DNA from: Actinomycetes bacterium | GTDB taxonomy: Bacteria > Actinomycetota > Thermoleophilia > Solirubrobacterales > Solirubrobacteraceae | Direction of reading: 5' to 3' | Assembly (NCBI GenBank): GCA_023404805.1 | Contig: JAEYAL010000353.1 | Span: forward strand, 1-11,721 | DNA: 11,721 bases | In this document: positions 1 through 8,133 of the stretch, in pieces | Position numbering within the stretch: position 1 is the stretch's first letter | How the letters are laid out: each line of letters begins with the position of its first letter | Notes under the pieces: model-generated | What the model was told of the DNA's origin: nothing | What the model saw: only the letters and a program-made list of their open reading frames with translations | Databases searched by the model: none | Program-made: the position numbers and the translations under genes

Positions 1-1451
1 GCGCGGCGCCGGCCGTGGCGGTCGATGCGCTCCAGCGTCAGCCGCACCTGTGCGGGCTCGGAGAGCGAGAAGCGGGCCGTCCCGCCCGCCACCTTGAGGC
101 CGGTCAAACGCGGCGCGGTGCGGTCGAGGACCGGCTGGGGCGGCGTTTGCGGTTGCTGCGTCTGCGCCGGGACCTCCGGCTGCGGCGTCGGGGTCGGCGC
201 AGGGGCGGGCGTGGGAGCTGGGTCGGCCGTGAGCCGGATGGCGATCGGCCGTGGCAGCGGGCCCGGTTCGATCGTGTAGCCGGCGACCACCAGGCGGCCG
301 TCCGGCGCCAGCGTGGCGGCCAGCGCCTGCTCGTAGGCGCCGCTGACCCGGTGGGTCGCCGAGCCCGCCTGGCCGAAGCCGGCGTCCGGCGCGCCGCGCG
401 CGTCGAGGCGGACGGCGGTGAACGCGCCGGTGGAGTAGCCCGAGCCGGCGACGAGGAGCTTGCCGCCGGGCGCGAGGGCGCTGCCAGCGAGGATGTCCTG
501 CCCCGGGAAGTCGATGCGCGCGACTCCTGCGGTGCCGTAGGTGAGGTCGGGTGTCCCGGCCGGGGTCAGGCGGACGGCGACCGCGTACGGGTCCGCGCCC
601 TCCGTCAGCCCGGTGACGATCACGCCGCCGTCCTCCAGCACGTGCACCGACTTCGGGGCCGCGATCGGCGGGACGACCGCGCCGAAGCGACGGTCGAGCT
701 TGCGGTCCAGCCCGTAGCGCCCGACGACGGCGGTGTGCTTGCCCTTGATGGTGGCCCGGCCCAGGAAGTACAGGCCGAACTCGCCGTCGCGGGCGATCGC
801 GGCGACCTCGTCGTCGCCGCCGCCCAGATCGGCGGTGTCGAACTGGCTTGAGGCAGGTGCGCCGCTCGCGGTCAGGCGCAGCACGGCCACGTCCTGCCCC
901 GGGCCCTGGAGCCCGGACGCGACGTCGATGTGCCCATCAGGCTCGACCGCGACCGACTTGGCCCGCGAGCGGTCAGCGACGAGCAGCTTGCCGGGGCCGA
1001 GGGCGCCCCCGGGGTTGAAGGTCTCGTCGAGCTGGCCGTCCGCGGTGAAGCGCGCCAGCGCCATCGCGTTGCCGCTGGCCCCGGCTACGACGATCCGCCC
1101 GTCAGCCTGGAGCGCGAGCGCCGCCGGGTGGTCGGACCCTGCGACTGTGGTGCTGGCGATCCCGTCGCCGTCGAAGCTGCGGTCGGGAACGCCGTCGACG
1201 GTGAGGCGGACGAGCACGAAGCCCTGGAGGGCCGTGTACTGGTTGTCGGTCAGGAGCAGCGTCTTGCCGTCGGGCTGGGTGACGGCCGCGACCGGGACTC
1301 CGGCACCGGCGATCGCGGCGTGGCCTCCCGCGCCGAAGGTCGGGTCGAGGTCGCCGCCGGCAGCGGCGGCGCCGCCTGCGGGCAAGGCCAGGCTCAGTGC
1401 GGCGCCGAGGAGCGCGGCCGCTGGCCAGAGGTGGTGGCGGTGGATCAGCAT
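1..1451 (-). CDS. Exported delta-60 repeat beta-propeller protein, C-terminus cut by window edge
   Basis: No stop is reached before the left edge, so 483 residues of an incomplete gene are visible. The ATG at 1451 is followed by a basic, then Ala/Leu-rich signal peptide (about residues 1-31, with AGGAAAA near cleavage), so the product is probably secreted. Residues about 34-409 hold seven or so degenerate copies of the delta-60 unit. Each has a PDGR[IL]VVAG-type strand, an ARFTADGQLD-type strand and an FG-x-GG turn; the clearest are at about 55-98, 110-147, 268-306 and 325-361. Such repeats are known or predicted to form beta-propellers. A Pro/Thr/Gln-rich linker (about 410-440) leads to the start of a second domain (DRTAPRLTGLKV onward, about 443-483), which resembles small Ig-like domains of secreted actinobacterial proteins. 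The start is 71 bases after the LuxR-type gene on the same strand, so cotranscription is possible. Ligand and role are unknown; a cell-surface or adhesive role would be a guess. Confidence 0.87.
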   Translation of the reverse strand, partial: MLIHRHHLWPAAALLGAALSLALPAGGAAAAGGDLDPTFGAGGHAAIAGAGVPVAAVTQPDGKTLLLTDNQYTALQGFVLVRLTVDGVPDRSFDGDGIASTTVAGSDHPAALALQADGRIVVAGASGNAMALARFTADGQLDETFNPGGALGPGKLLVADRSRAKSVAVEPDGHIDVASGLQGPGQDVAVLRLTASGAPASSQFDTADLGGGDDEVAAIARDGEFGLYFLGRATIKGKHTAVVGRYGLDRKLDRRFGAVVPPIAAPKSVHVLEDGGVIVTGLTEGADPYAVAVRLTPAGTPDLTYGTAGVARIDFPGQDILAGSALAPGGKLLVAGSGYSTGAFTAVRLDARGAPDAGFGQAGSATHRVSGAYEQALAATLAPDGRLVVAGYTIEPGPLPRPIAIRLTADPAPTPAPAPTPTPQPEVPAQTQQPQTPPQPVLDRTAPRLTGLKVAGGTARFSLSEPAQVRLTLERIDRHGRRR

Positions 1452-1499
1452 GCCGCCGATCCTGCGCTGCGGCGGGCGCTAGCTCGCCAGCCCAGCCCA

Positions 1500-1518
1500 C
1501 CCAGGGTTTTGCCCTAGG
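1500..1518 (-). terminator. Possible weak hairpin after the LuxR-type gene
   Basis: Read on the minus strand, CCTAGGG-CAAAA-CCCTGGG can fold into a 7-bp stem with one G-U pair and a 5-base loop, starting a few bases after the TAG stop of the LuxR-type gene. No T-run follows, so as an intrinsic terminator it is weak. The plus-strand transcript would carry a C-A mismatch at the wobble position, which points to minus-strand use. It could instead be a 3' stabilising hairpin, or chance. Confidence 0.3.
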
Positions 1519-1522
1519 CCCC

Positions 1523-4378
1523 CTAGAGCGCGGTCTCTGCCGCCCCGAGCTCGAGGGCTCCCGGCAGCTCCTCGCGCGACCCGATGTCGAGCTTTCGGTA
1601 GACGTTGCGCAGATGCCACTGGACCGCTTTGACGGTCACAAACAGCCGCTGCGCGATCTCGCGGTTCGTCAGACCTTCGGCGGCGAGTGTCGCGACGCGG
1701 TCCTCGCTGGCCGTCAGCGATTCGCGGCCAGACAGCATCTGGCGGTCGCGCCGGGGCCGAGCGCCCGCGGCGACCAGCTCCTCATGGGCGCGGTCGGCGA
1801 GGCCGGACGCACCCATGTGGGCGGCCATGTCGAGCGCGTCGCGCAGCACCTCGCGCGCCTCGGTGCGCTCGCCGGCCCGCCGCAGCGCGGCGCCGAGCTC
1901 AAGCACCGACCGGCCATGGCTGTAGCGCCCCTCGCTGCGCTCGAGGATCTCCGCCGATTCGCGCAGCAGCGCTATGCCTTCGGCGCCGCCGACGGCCATC
2001 CCCAGACTGCGGAGCGCACTGCCCACGGCGAGTGGAAACCCGAACGCCCGCGCCTCCCCGAGCTCTGCCTCGGCCATGGCCCGCGCTTCCTCACCGCGGC
2101 CGAGCGACGACAGCGCCAGCGCGGCCGGTGCCCGCCAGCTCACGTGCGCGGGGTTGGAGATCGTCGGCGAGGCGAGCCTGCCCGCCTCGAGCGCGTCCTG
2201 CAGCGCGAGGCGCGAACGCCCGAGCGAGAGGTGGACCTCAGCGCGCGCGACGAGCGCGTACGCATGCGGGTAGGTGCCGGCGCCGGAACCGAACGGCGTA
2301 CCGGTGACGACGGCGTCCGCCTCGTCGATCGCGCCGCGTGCCACGAGTGCCTCGGCGAACACGGCCATCACCCACAGCCAGCCGCCCTCGCCCTGTTGGT
2401 CGGTGAAGACGTCGCGTGCCAGACGCGCCTCCATCTCAGCCCGACGCAGCTCACCGAGGCGGAGCGAGGCGCTCGAGCGCATCGCGCTGCGCCAGGCGAC
2501 ACCGGAGAGCGCACCGCTAGCCCGCGCAGCGGCGATGGCCTCGTCGTAGAACGCCGCGGCGCGCGAGAGCTCGCCGGTATAGACGAGCGCGTTCCCGAGG
2601 GCTCCGCCGAGCACGCTGTTGAGGTCATCGAGGCGGGTGCGCGCAAGGATGCGGTCGACCAGTTCGACGACCTGCTCCGCCGACCCGCCGTGCGCGCCCA
2701 CGGGGAACACCAGACTCGCGAGCGTCGCCGGGTCGAGGTCCTCGCCGACGGCGAGCTGGGCCGCTCGGCGGGTCCAGCGCGTGCGGGCCATCTCCGTCCC
2801 GCCGAACACGAGGTGCGACATCGCCACCAGCTCCGCCTCGAGCTTGACGGCGATCGGGTCATCGAAATCGGTGAGCCCCTGCAGGCCCTCCTCGAACGCG
2901 GCCAGGCACTCGGGGATCCGCCCGTTGGCGCCGAGCGCCCGCCCGAAGTCCAGGGCGATCTGCATCCGGGCCGCAGGGTCGGTCGCCGCCTCAAGCGCCT
3001 CGCGGAAATGGTCTGGGAACTGCTCGACCTCGCTGTGCGCGGCTTCTGTGACGCCGAGCTCGTGCAGCACGGCGCTGCGCTGCTCGGCCTCCGGCTGCTC
3101 CTCCAGCGCCCGCCGAAGATAGGTGAGCGCCGCCTCGCTGGCGCCCCGCTCCCACGCCTCGCGGGCCGCCGCGCGGAGCACCTCGACGATCGCCGGGTCG
3201 TGGTTGGCGGAGATCCGCAGCAGGTGCCGCGCGACCTGCTCGGCGGCGGCGCCGCGCGCCTGGAGCAACGCGGCCGCGCGCGCATGCAGCGCTTGGCGCT
3301 CATGCGGCCGCACGGCGTCATAGACGGCGGCGCGGACCACGGGATGCGCGAAATCCAGCGAAGAGTCCTCGGCGAAGAGGTGCACGGCGACGAGGGCGTC
3401 GGCGAGCCGGGCGGCTTCATCCTCGCGGAGTCCGGCGAGTTCAGCTGCTTCGGCGAGCGGCCGCGACGGCTCCAGGACCGCGACGGCCCGCGCGAGGGCC
3501 AGCGCCTGCGGGGGTTGCAGCCGCAGCCTGCGGAGCACGGCGCGGCTGACGCGCTCCGAGCCGAACTCGAGGACCTCGCCGGCCTCCTCGGCCGACCCGG
3601 TCCGGTCCTCGTCGGCCAGCTCCTCCAGCAGTTCGCCGAGGAGGAACGGGTTGCCGCCGGTGGCGCGGTGGCAGGCGGCGCAGAAGACGCCGGCGGCGTC
3701 CGGCAGCCGCCGACGCACCAGCGTCGAGGCCGCGTCGACCGACAGCGGGGCGGGCCGGACGAGGTGCGTCGCGGTCGCAGTCGCGAGCGCGTCGAGCAGC
3801 TCGAGGTCGGCCTCGGGCTCGGCGGGGCGGGCCGCCGCCACCAGGAGTACCGGCAGCTCGTCGATGCGCTCGGCCATGAAGACCAGCCATCGCAGGGACG
3901 CCCGGTCGGACCAGTGGAGGTCGTCGGCCGCGATCAGCAGCGGTCCGCGCGCGGCGAGGTTCGCGACCAGCCACTGCAGGCCCTCCAACGAGGCGAGCAG
4001 CTCGCCCGCCGGCTGGGAGCCGCTGGGCGCGAGGACCGGCTCCGCGAGCTCGGCGCCGTGCGTGAGCAGCTCAGGGTCGCGCGCGGCTTCCCTGGCCAGC
4101 AGCTGGCGGACCAGCCCGAACGCGAAGGTGCGGTCGAGCTCGGAGCCGCGCGCCCGCAGCACCTGCATCCCCGCCGCTTGCGCGAGCTGGCAGGCGGTGC
4201 CCACCAGTTCGGTCTTGCCGAGCCCGGCCTGGCCCTCCACGAACACGACGGCGCCGTCGCCGCCGGCGGCGGCTTGGGCGACGAGCGCAGCCAGCGCCGC
4301 GTGCTCGCCGTCGCGCTCAAGGAGTCCTCCCGCTTGCTCGCTCATGCCGAGGAGCTTGACTGGCTGCCCGCGGGGCAT
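1523..4378 (-). CDS. Large LuxR-family transcriptional regulator with N-terminal AAA ATPase (MalT/LAL type)
   Basis: The 951-residue product has the three-part build of MalT/LAL-type regulators. An N-terminal AAA ATPase carries Walker A G49-QAGLGKT-56 and Walker B LLIAADD ending at D153, followed by LHWSD as in many AAA_16 LuxR regulators. A long Ala/Leu/Glu-rich helical middle (about 270-870) looks TPR-like and is the likely inducer or partner-binding part. A C-terminal LuxR helix-turn-helix (about 888-938; LTASEDRVATLAAEGLTNREIA, then VKAVQWHLRNVYRKL) binds DNA. No receiver domain or membrane segment is seen, so it is probably a cytoplasmic, ATP-gated activator; the signal is unknown. Two starts are plausible. 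ATG 4378 lies 17 bases after the oxidoreductase stop. ATG 4345 (MSEQAGGLLERDG) places the ATPase nearer the N-terminus, as is usual. Neither has a clear Shine-Dalgarno sequence. High third-position GC in the 11 extra codons mildly favours the longer form. Confidence 0.93.
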   Translation of the reverse strand: MPRGQPVKLLGMSEQAGGLLERDGEHAALAALVAQAAAGGDGAVVFVEGQAGLGKTELVGTACQLAQAAGMQVLRARGSELDRTFAFGLVRQLLAREAARDPELLTHGAELAEPVLAPSGSQPAGELLASLEGLQWLVANLAARGPLLIAADDLHWSDRASLRWLVFMAERIDELPVLLVAAARPAEPEADLELLDALATATATHLVRPAPLSVDAASTLVRRRLPDAAGVFCAACHRATGGNPFLLGELLEELADEDRTGSAEEAGEVLEFGSERVSRAVLRRLRLQPPQALALARAVAVLEPSRPLAEAAELAGLREDEAARLADALVAVHLFAEDSSLDFAHPVVRAAVYDAVRPHERQALHARAAALLQARGAAAEQVARHLLRISANHDPAIVEVLRAAAREAWERGASEAALTYLRRALEEQPEAEQRSAVLHELGVTEAAHSEVEQFPDHFREALEAATDPAARMQIALDFGRALGANGRIPECLAAFEEGLQGLTDFDDPIAVKLEAELVAMSHLVFGGTEMARTRWTRRAAQLAVGEDLDPATLASLVFPVGAHGGSAEQVVELVDRILARTRLDDLNSVLGGALGNALVYTGELSRAAAFYDEAIAAARASGALSGVAWRSAMRSSASLRLGELRRAEMEARLARDVFTDQQGEGGWLWVMAVFAEALVARGAIDEADAVVTGTPFGSGAGTYPHAYALVARAEVHLSLGRSRLALQDALEAGRLASPTISNPAHVSWRAPAALALSSLGRGEEARAMAEAELGEARAFGFPLAVGSALRSLGMAVGGAEGIALLRESAEILERSEGRYSHGRSVLELGAALRRAGERTEAREVLRDALDMAAHMGASGLADRAHEELVAAGARPRRDRQMLSGRESLTASEDRVATLAAEGLTNREIAQRLFVTVKAVQWHLRNVYRKLDIGSREELPGALELGAAETAL

Positions 4379-4386
4379 CCAGTCGC

Positions 4387-4409
4387 AAAAATGGATCAGG
4401 CCGCTGGCC
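4387..4409 (-). terminator. Possible weak terminator at the 3' end of the oxidoreductase gene
   Basis: On the minus strand GGCC-AGC-GGCC (4409-4399) overlaps the last codons and stop of the oxidoreductase gene, and a run of five Ts (4391-4387) follows after seven bases. The stem is only 4 bp with a 3-base loop, so termination would be partial at best. It is the only T-run in this gap and might separate the LuxR-type gene from the upstream metabolic pair. Confidence 0.2.
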
Positions 4410-7400
4410 GGGCGCTCGGCGCGTGGTGCAGCACCGGCAGCTCGATCGGCGCTGCCGGCGCTTGGGTTTGCGGCGCCACTTCCTGCACGCGGCGCAGCCG
4501 CTCCGCGGCCTGCTCGCGGTAGCGCTCGACGTTCGCCAGCTTGATGTCTTCGTAGCCGCGCACCATGTCGGGCAGCTCGGCGATGGCGACGAGCTGGTCG
4601 ACAGTGTCGGGGCGGAGGTGGTCGAGCGCGGTGTCGATGAACTGCTGGTACTCACCCGGGAGCGCACGCTCGAGGCGGCGGATGGCGGCGTGGCCGAACG
4701 GGTCGAGGCGGGTGCCGCGCAGGCGCCGCATCGGGCGGAGCGTGCGGAAGAGCAGCGGGGCTGAGCGGCCGAAGCGGAGTTTGCGGTTGATCCCGAGCTT
4801 GCTGAGGATCGGCGGCTGCAGGAGGACCTGGACCTTGGCGCCCGGGCCGAACTCGTCGGCGACGCGGGCGCGCTCGGCGGGGTCGAGGTGCAGGCGGGCG
4901 ATCTCGTACTCGTCCTTGTAGGCGAGCAGCTTGTAGAGGTGCTGGGCGAACGCCCGGGTGACCGGGCCGTCGGTGGCGCCCGTCATCGCCCGCTCGCGGC
5001 GCGCGACCTCGGCGACGGCGCTGACGTAGGCAGCTGCGTAGGCGGCGTCCTGGTAGTCGACGAGGTCGGCGGCGCGGCGCTCGACCAGCGCGCTGTTCGC
5101 CCCGAAGTCGTGTGCCTCGCGCGCCAGCGCGACAGCCCGCTCGCGCTGCTTCGATGTCGCCGCGGAGTCGGAGTCGGCGTTGGCAGCGGAGGCGCCTCCG
5201 CCCGCGTCGCTCAAGGCCGCCTCCACCGCCTCGGCGTCGATCGCCGCCGCGCGCCCCCAGCGGAACGCCGCGAGGTTGTGAGCTACGGCGACGCCGTTGA
5301 GCTCGATGGCGTGCTCGATCGCGGCGGCGCTCAGAGGCAGGCAGCCATGCTGGAACGCGGCGCCGACCACGAGCATGTTGGCCGGCAGGTGGTCGTGGAA
5401 GAGGCGCTCGGCGAGCCAGCCGGCGTCGAGGTAAAGGTTGTCGCGCGCTCGTGTGGCCGCGTCGATGCGGGCTCGCGTGCGGACGACCGAGGGGAAGCGG
5501 CGCGTCGGGTCGGACACCATGCTCGCCGTCGGCGTCTTGGTCGTCGAGACGACGGCGATGGTGCGGGCCGGGTCGGCGGCGTCGAGGGCCTTCGGCGTGG
5601 CCGCGCCGAGGAGGTCGAAGCCGAGCAGCACGTCGGCGCCGCCGCGGGTCGCGCGGAGCTGGCCGCGGATCGGAGTGGGCGAGAGCCGGATGTCGCTGAT
5701 GACCGGACCGCCCTTCTGCGAGAGACCCGTCTGCTCGAGGCCTGCGGCGAAGCGGCCGTCGAGGTGCGCCGCCATCTGGAGGATCTGCGAGATCGTCACG
5801 ACGCCCGTGCCGCCGATGCCCGGGATGTGGATCAGGACGTCCTCGGGGACCTGCCGCGTCGGCGCCGTCAGCGCGACGGGCGGCTGCGCGTCGCCCGGCA
5901 GGCGGACCCCCGCCGTGGCGCCGACCCCGCCAACCGCGCTTGCATCGCCCACTGCGGGTGCCTCGCCCCGCCGCCGGATCGCGCCGAGCCACCGCCGCCC
6001 GCCGCGCCCCGGCTTCGCCGGCGTGACCATCAGGAACGACGGGCAGTCGCCCTTCACGCACGAGAGGTCCTGGCCGCAGGAGGTCTGGTCGATACGGGTC
6101 TTGCGGCCGAACTCGGTGTCGACGGGCTGGACGGCCATGCAGGTCGACTTCTCGCCGCAGTCGCCGCACCCCTCGCAGACCCGCTCGTTGATGAAGACCT
6201 TCTCGGCGGCCGCGGGCTGGTCGCCGCGGCGGCGGGCGCGGCGCTGCTCGATGGCGCACTGGTCGTCGTGGACGATCACGGTGACGCCGCCGACGGCCGC
6301 GAGGTCGCGCTGCGCGTCCTGGAGGTCGTCGCGATGGCTCACCGAAGCGATCGGATCGAGCTCGACGCCCCGGTAGCGCTCAGGCTCTGGCGTCGTGACG
6401 ACGACGCGCTGCACGCCTTCGATCGCCAGCCAACGCGTGAGCGCTGGGATCGACAATTTGCCCTGCGGCTGCTGGCCACCGGTCATGGCGACGGCGTCGT
6501 TGTAGAGCAGCTTGAAGGTGATGTTCACGCCCGCGGCCACCGCGGCGCGGATGGCGAGGGAGCCCGAGTGGTGGAAGGTCCCGTCGCCGAGGTTCTGGAT
6601 GAAGTGGCGGTCCCCGGTGAACGGCGCGAGTCCGAACCACTGCGCGCCCTCGCCGCCCATCTGCGGCATCCCGAGCAACTGGCCGCGGCGGCCCTCGCCG
6701 TCGAGCGCGACCATCACGTGGCAGCCGATGCCGACGCCGACGAGCTGCGACGGGTCGGCCCGCGTGCCTGCGTTGTGCGGGCAGCCGCCGCAGAAGAAGG
6801 GGGTGCGCGCCGGAGTCCCGCCCGCGGGGAGCACGGCAGCCCCCGCGGGCGTCTGCGCGAGCGCCGCAACTCGCGCCCGCGCAGCCTCCGGCAGGTGTTC
6901 TACGCCGAGCACGCGCCCCAGCGCAGCCTCGACATCGTCCGCGGTGAGCATCCCGCCCGCGGGAAGGAGCGGCTGCCCGCCCTCGTCGCGCTTGCCAACC
7001 ACGAGGGGCTGCCTCGGCTGGCCGTAGAGCGCCTCCTTCAGCAGCGACTCGACGAACGGGAGCTTGTCCTCGACGACCAGCACGCGCTCGACATCGCCGA
7101 CCAGCTCCACGACCTCGCCAGCGGCTAGCGGCCACGGCATCCGCAGCTGCACGACCCGCAGCCCGAGCGCATCGGTCGCGCGCTCGTCGAGCCCGAGATC
7201 GTCGAGCGCGCGCAGGACCGCCTGATGGCCGGCGCCCGCGGCGACGACCGCGAGCCCTGTCTGCTCAGCCCCGCGGACGACCCGGTTCAGCCCGGCCGCG
7301 CGCGCGTACTCGGCGGCGCGCTCCAGCCGCGCCGTCATCACGTCGAGCTCCGCGGCGACGTTGGTCGGCGGCAGCATCACCGGCGGGTGGAACTCGCTGG

Positions 7401-8133
7401 GGCGCCCGGCCAACTGCGGGATGCGGTCGACGATCCCGTCGGGCTCGAAGACCGCGGTGGCGTCGGCGACGTCAGCGGTGATCTTCAGCCCGACCCACAG
7501 CCCCGAGTGCCGCGAGAGCGCGACCGCATGCAGCCCCAGCTCCAGCAGCTCCTCCACCGACCCGGGCGCGAGCACCGGCATCATGAGCGACCGGCACATC
7601 GGCTCGCTCGAGCTCGGCACGGTCGACGACTTCGCGGCCGGGTCGTCGCCGATCAGGGCCACGGCTCCGCCCAGCGGCGCGGTGCCGCTGACGTTGCCGT
7701 GGCGGATCGCGTCGGCTGCCCGGTCGAGGCCCGGCGCCTTGCCGAACCAGAAGCCCGTCACGCCGTCGACGTGGCGGCCGTCGAGCTGGCCGAGCAGCTG
7801 CGTGCCCGCGACCGCCGTCGCCGCCAGCTCCTCGTTGAGCCCCGGCGTGAAGACGACCCCGAGCGGATCCAGCAGCGTCGACGCCCGCCCGATCTCCAAG
7901 TCCAGTCCGCCGAGCGGCGACCCCTGGTAGCCCGACACGAAGATGCCGGTCCGCAGCCCGCGGGCGATGTCGAGCCGCCGCTGGTCGAGCAGCAGCCGCA
8001 CGATCGCCTGGATGCCGGACGCCATGATCGGCCCGGCCGCCGCGGAGTAGCGGTCGTCGAGCCGGACGTCCGGCCGGGCCAGCGCTGCGGCGTCGACGGG
8101 CGCGATGGGCCCCATGCTGCCCGGGCCCCTCAT
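4396..8133 (-). CDS. Fused indolepyruvate-type 2-oxoacid:ferredoxin oxidoreductase (long, single-chain form)
   Basis: This family oxidatively decarboxylates 2-oxoacids (indolepyruvate, phenylpyruvate and relatives) with CoA to acyl-CoA and CO2, reducing ferredoxin. The 1245-residue chain joins parts that archaeal enzymes split into subunits. The N-terminal pyrimidine-binding domain starts near LDDRYS (25-30), with FVSGYQGSPLGG at 65-76. The TPP domain holds FCGGCPHN (C448, C451) and the thiamine motif GDGT 516-519 to N545-D546. A Cys cluster (C653, C656, C659, C665, C686, C692, C697) could hold an Fe-S centre. The gamma-type domain starts HIPGIGGTGVV (769-779). The C-terminal part (about 1000-1230) matches the helical tail of the long form (DUF6537-like). 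Two Gly/Ala-rich inserts (about 705-760, 975-997) look like linkers and may explain why it is slightly longer than the usual 1150-1200. Start 8133 is chosen because AGGAGGT lies 6 bases upstream and its ATG overlaps the dehydrogenase stop (ATGA). Longer in-frame extension to 8502 merely shadows the dehydrogenase gene. Confidence 0.95.
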   Translation of the reverse strand: MRGPGSMGPIAPVDAAALARPDVRLDDRYSAAAGPIMASGIQAIVRLLLDQRRLDIARGLRTGIFVSGYQGSPLGGLDLEIGRASTLLDPLGVVFTPGLNEELAATAVAGTQLLGQLDGRHVDGVTGFWFGKAPGLDRAADAIRHGNVSGTAPLGGAVALIGDDPAAKSSTVPSSSEPMCRSLMMPVLAPGSVEELLELGLHAVALSRHSGLWVGLKITADVADATAVFEPDGIVDRIPQLAGRPSEFHPPVMLPPTNVAAELDVMTARLERAAEYARAAGLNRVVRGAEQTGLAVVAAGAGHQAVLRALDDLGLDERATDALGLRVVQLRMPWPLAAGEVVELVGDVERVLVVEDKLPFVESLLKEALYGQPRQPLVVGKRDEGGQPLLPAGGMLTADDVEAALGRVLGVEHLPEAARARVAALAQTPAGAAVLPAGGTPARTPFFCGGCPHNAGTRADPSQLVGVGIGCHVMVALDGEGRRGQLLGMPQMGGEGAQWFGLAPFTGDRHFIQNLGDGTFHHSGSLAIRAAVAAGVNITFKLLYNDAVAMTGGQQPQGKLSIPALTRWLAIEGVQRVVVTTPEPERYRGVELDPIASVSHRDDLQDAQRDLAAVGGVTVIVHDDQCAIEQRRARRRGDQPAAAEKVFINERVCEGCGDCGEKSTCMAVQPVDTEFGRKTRIDQTSCGQDLSCVKGDCPSFLMVTPAKPGRGGRRWLGAIRRRGEAPAVGDASAVGGVGATAGVRLPGDAQPPVALTAPTRQVPEDVLIHIPGIGGTGVVTISQILQMAAHLDGRFAAGLEQTGLSQKGGPVISDIRLSPTPIRGQLRATRGGADVLLGFDLLGAATPKALDAADPARTIAVVSTTKTPTASMVSDPTRRFPSVVRTRARIDAATRARDNLYLDAGWLAERLFHDHLPANMLVVGAAFQHGCLPLSAAAIEHAIELNGVAVAHNLAAFRWGRAAAIDAEAVEAALSDAGGGASAANADSDSAATSKQRERAVALAREAHDFGANSALVERRAADLVDYQDAAYAAAYVSAVAEVARRERAMTGATDGPVTRAFAQHLYKLLAYKDEYEIARLHLDPAERARVADEFGPGAKVQVLLQPPILSKLGINRKLRFGRSAPLLFRTLRPMRRLRGTRLDPFGHAAIRRLERALPGEYQQFIDTALDHLRPDTVDQLVAIAELPDMVRGYEDIKLANVERYREQAAERLRRVQEVAPQTQAPAAPIELPVLHHAPSARPAA

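Noticed and set aside
1..1451. Repeated DGR-VVAG units considered as DNA repeats
   Set aside because: The similarity is at the protein level (propeller blades); the underlying bases have diverged, so no DNA tandem repeat is annotated.
1102..1500. A 132-residue minus-strand frame overlapping the propeller start
   Set aside because: It is nearly all Arg, Pro and Gly, in a different frame from the propeller protein that covers the same bases.
15..1517. Several plus-strand frames opposite the propeller gene (15-851, 733-1482, 930-1517)
   Set aside because: The minus-strand frame has a signal peptide and clear delta-60 repeats; the plus frames are low-complexity shadows.
1397..4522. A 1041-residue open frame on the plus strand opposite the LuxR-type gene
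   Set aside because: It is antisense to a gene with clear Walker and helix-turn-helix motifs, is rich in Arg, Gly, Ala and Gln, and shows no domain. Long antisense frames are expected where third positions are almost all G or C.
4888..7128. A 746-residue plus-strand frame opposite the oxidoreductase
   Set aside because: It is antisense to thiamine and cysteine motifs of a well-supported enzyme, has Arg/Ala/Gly-rich composition and no recognisable domain.
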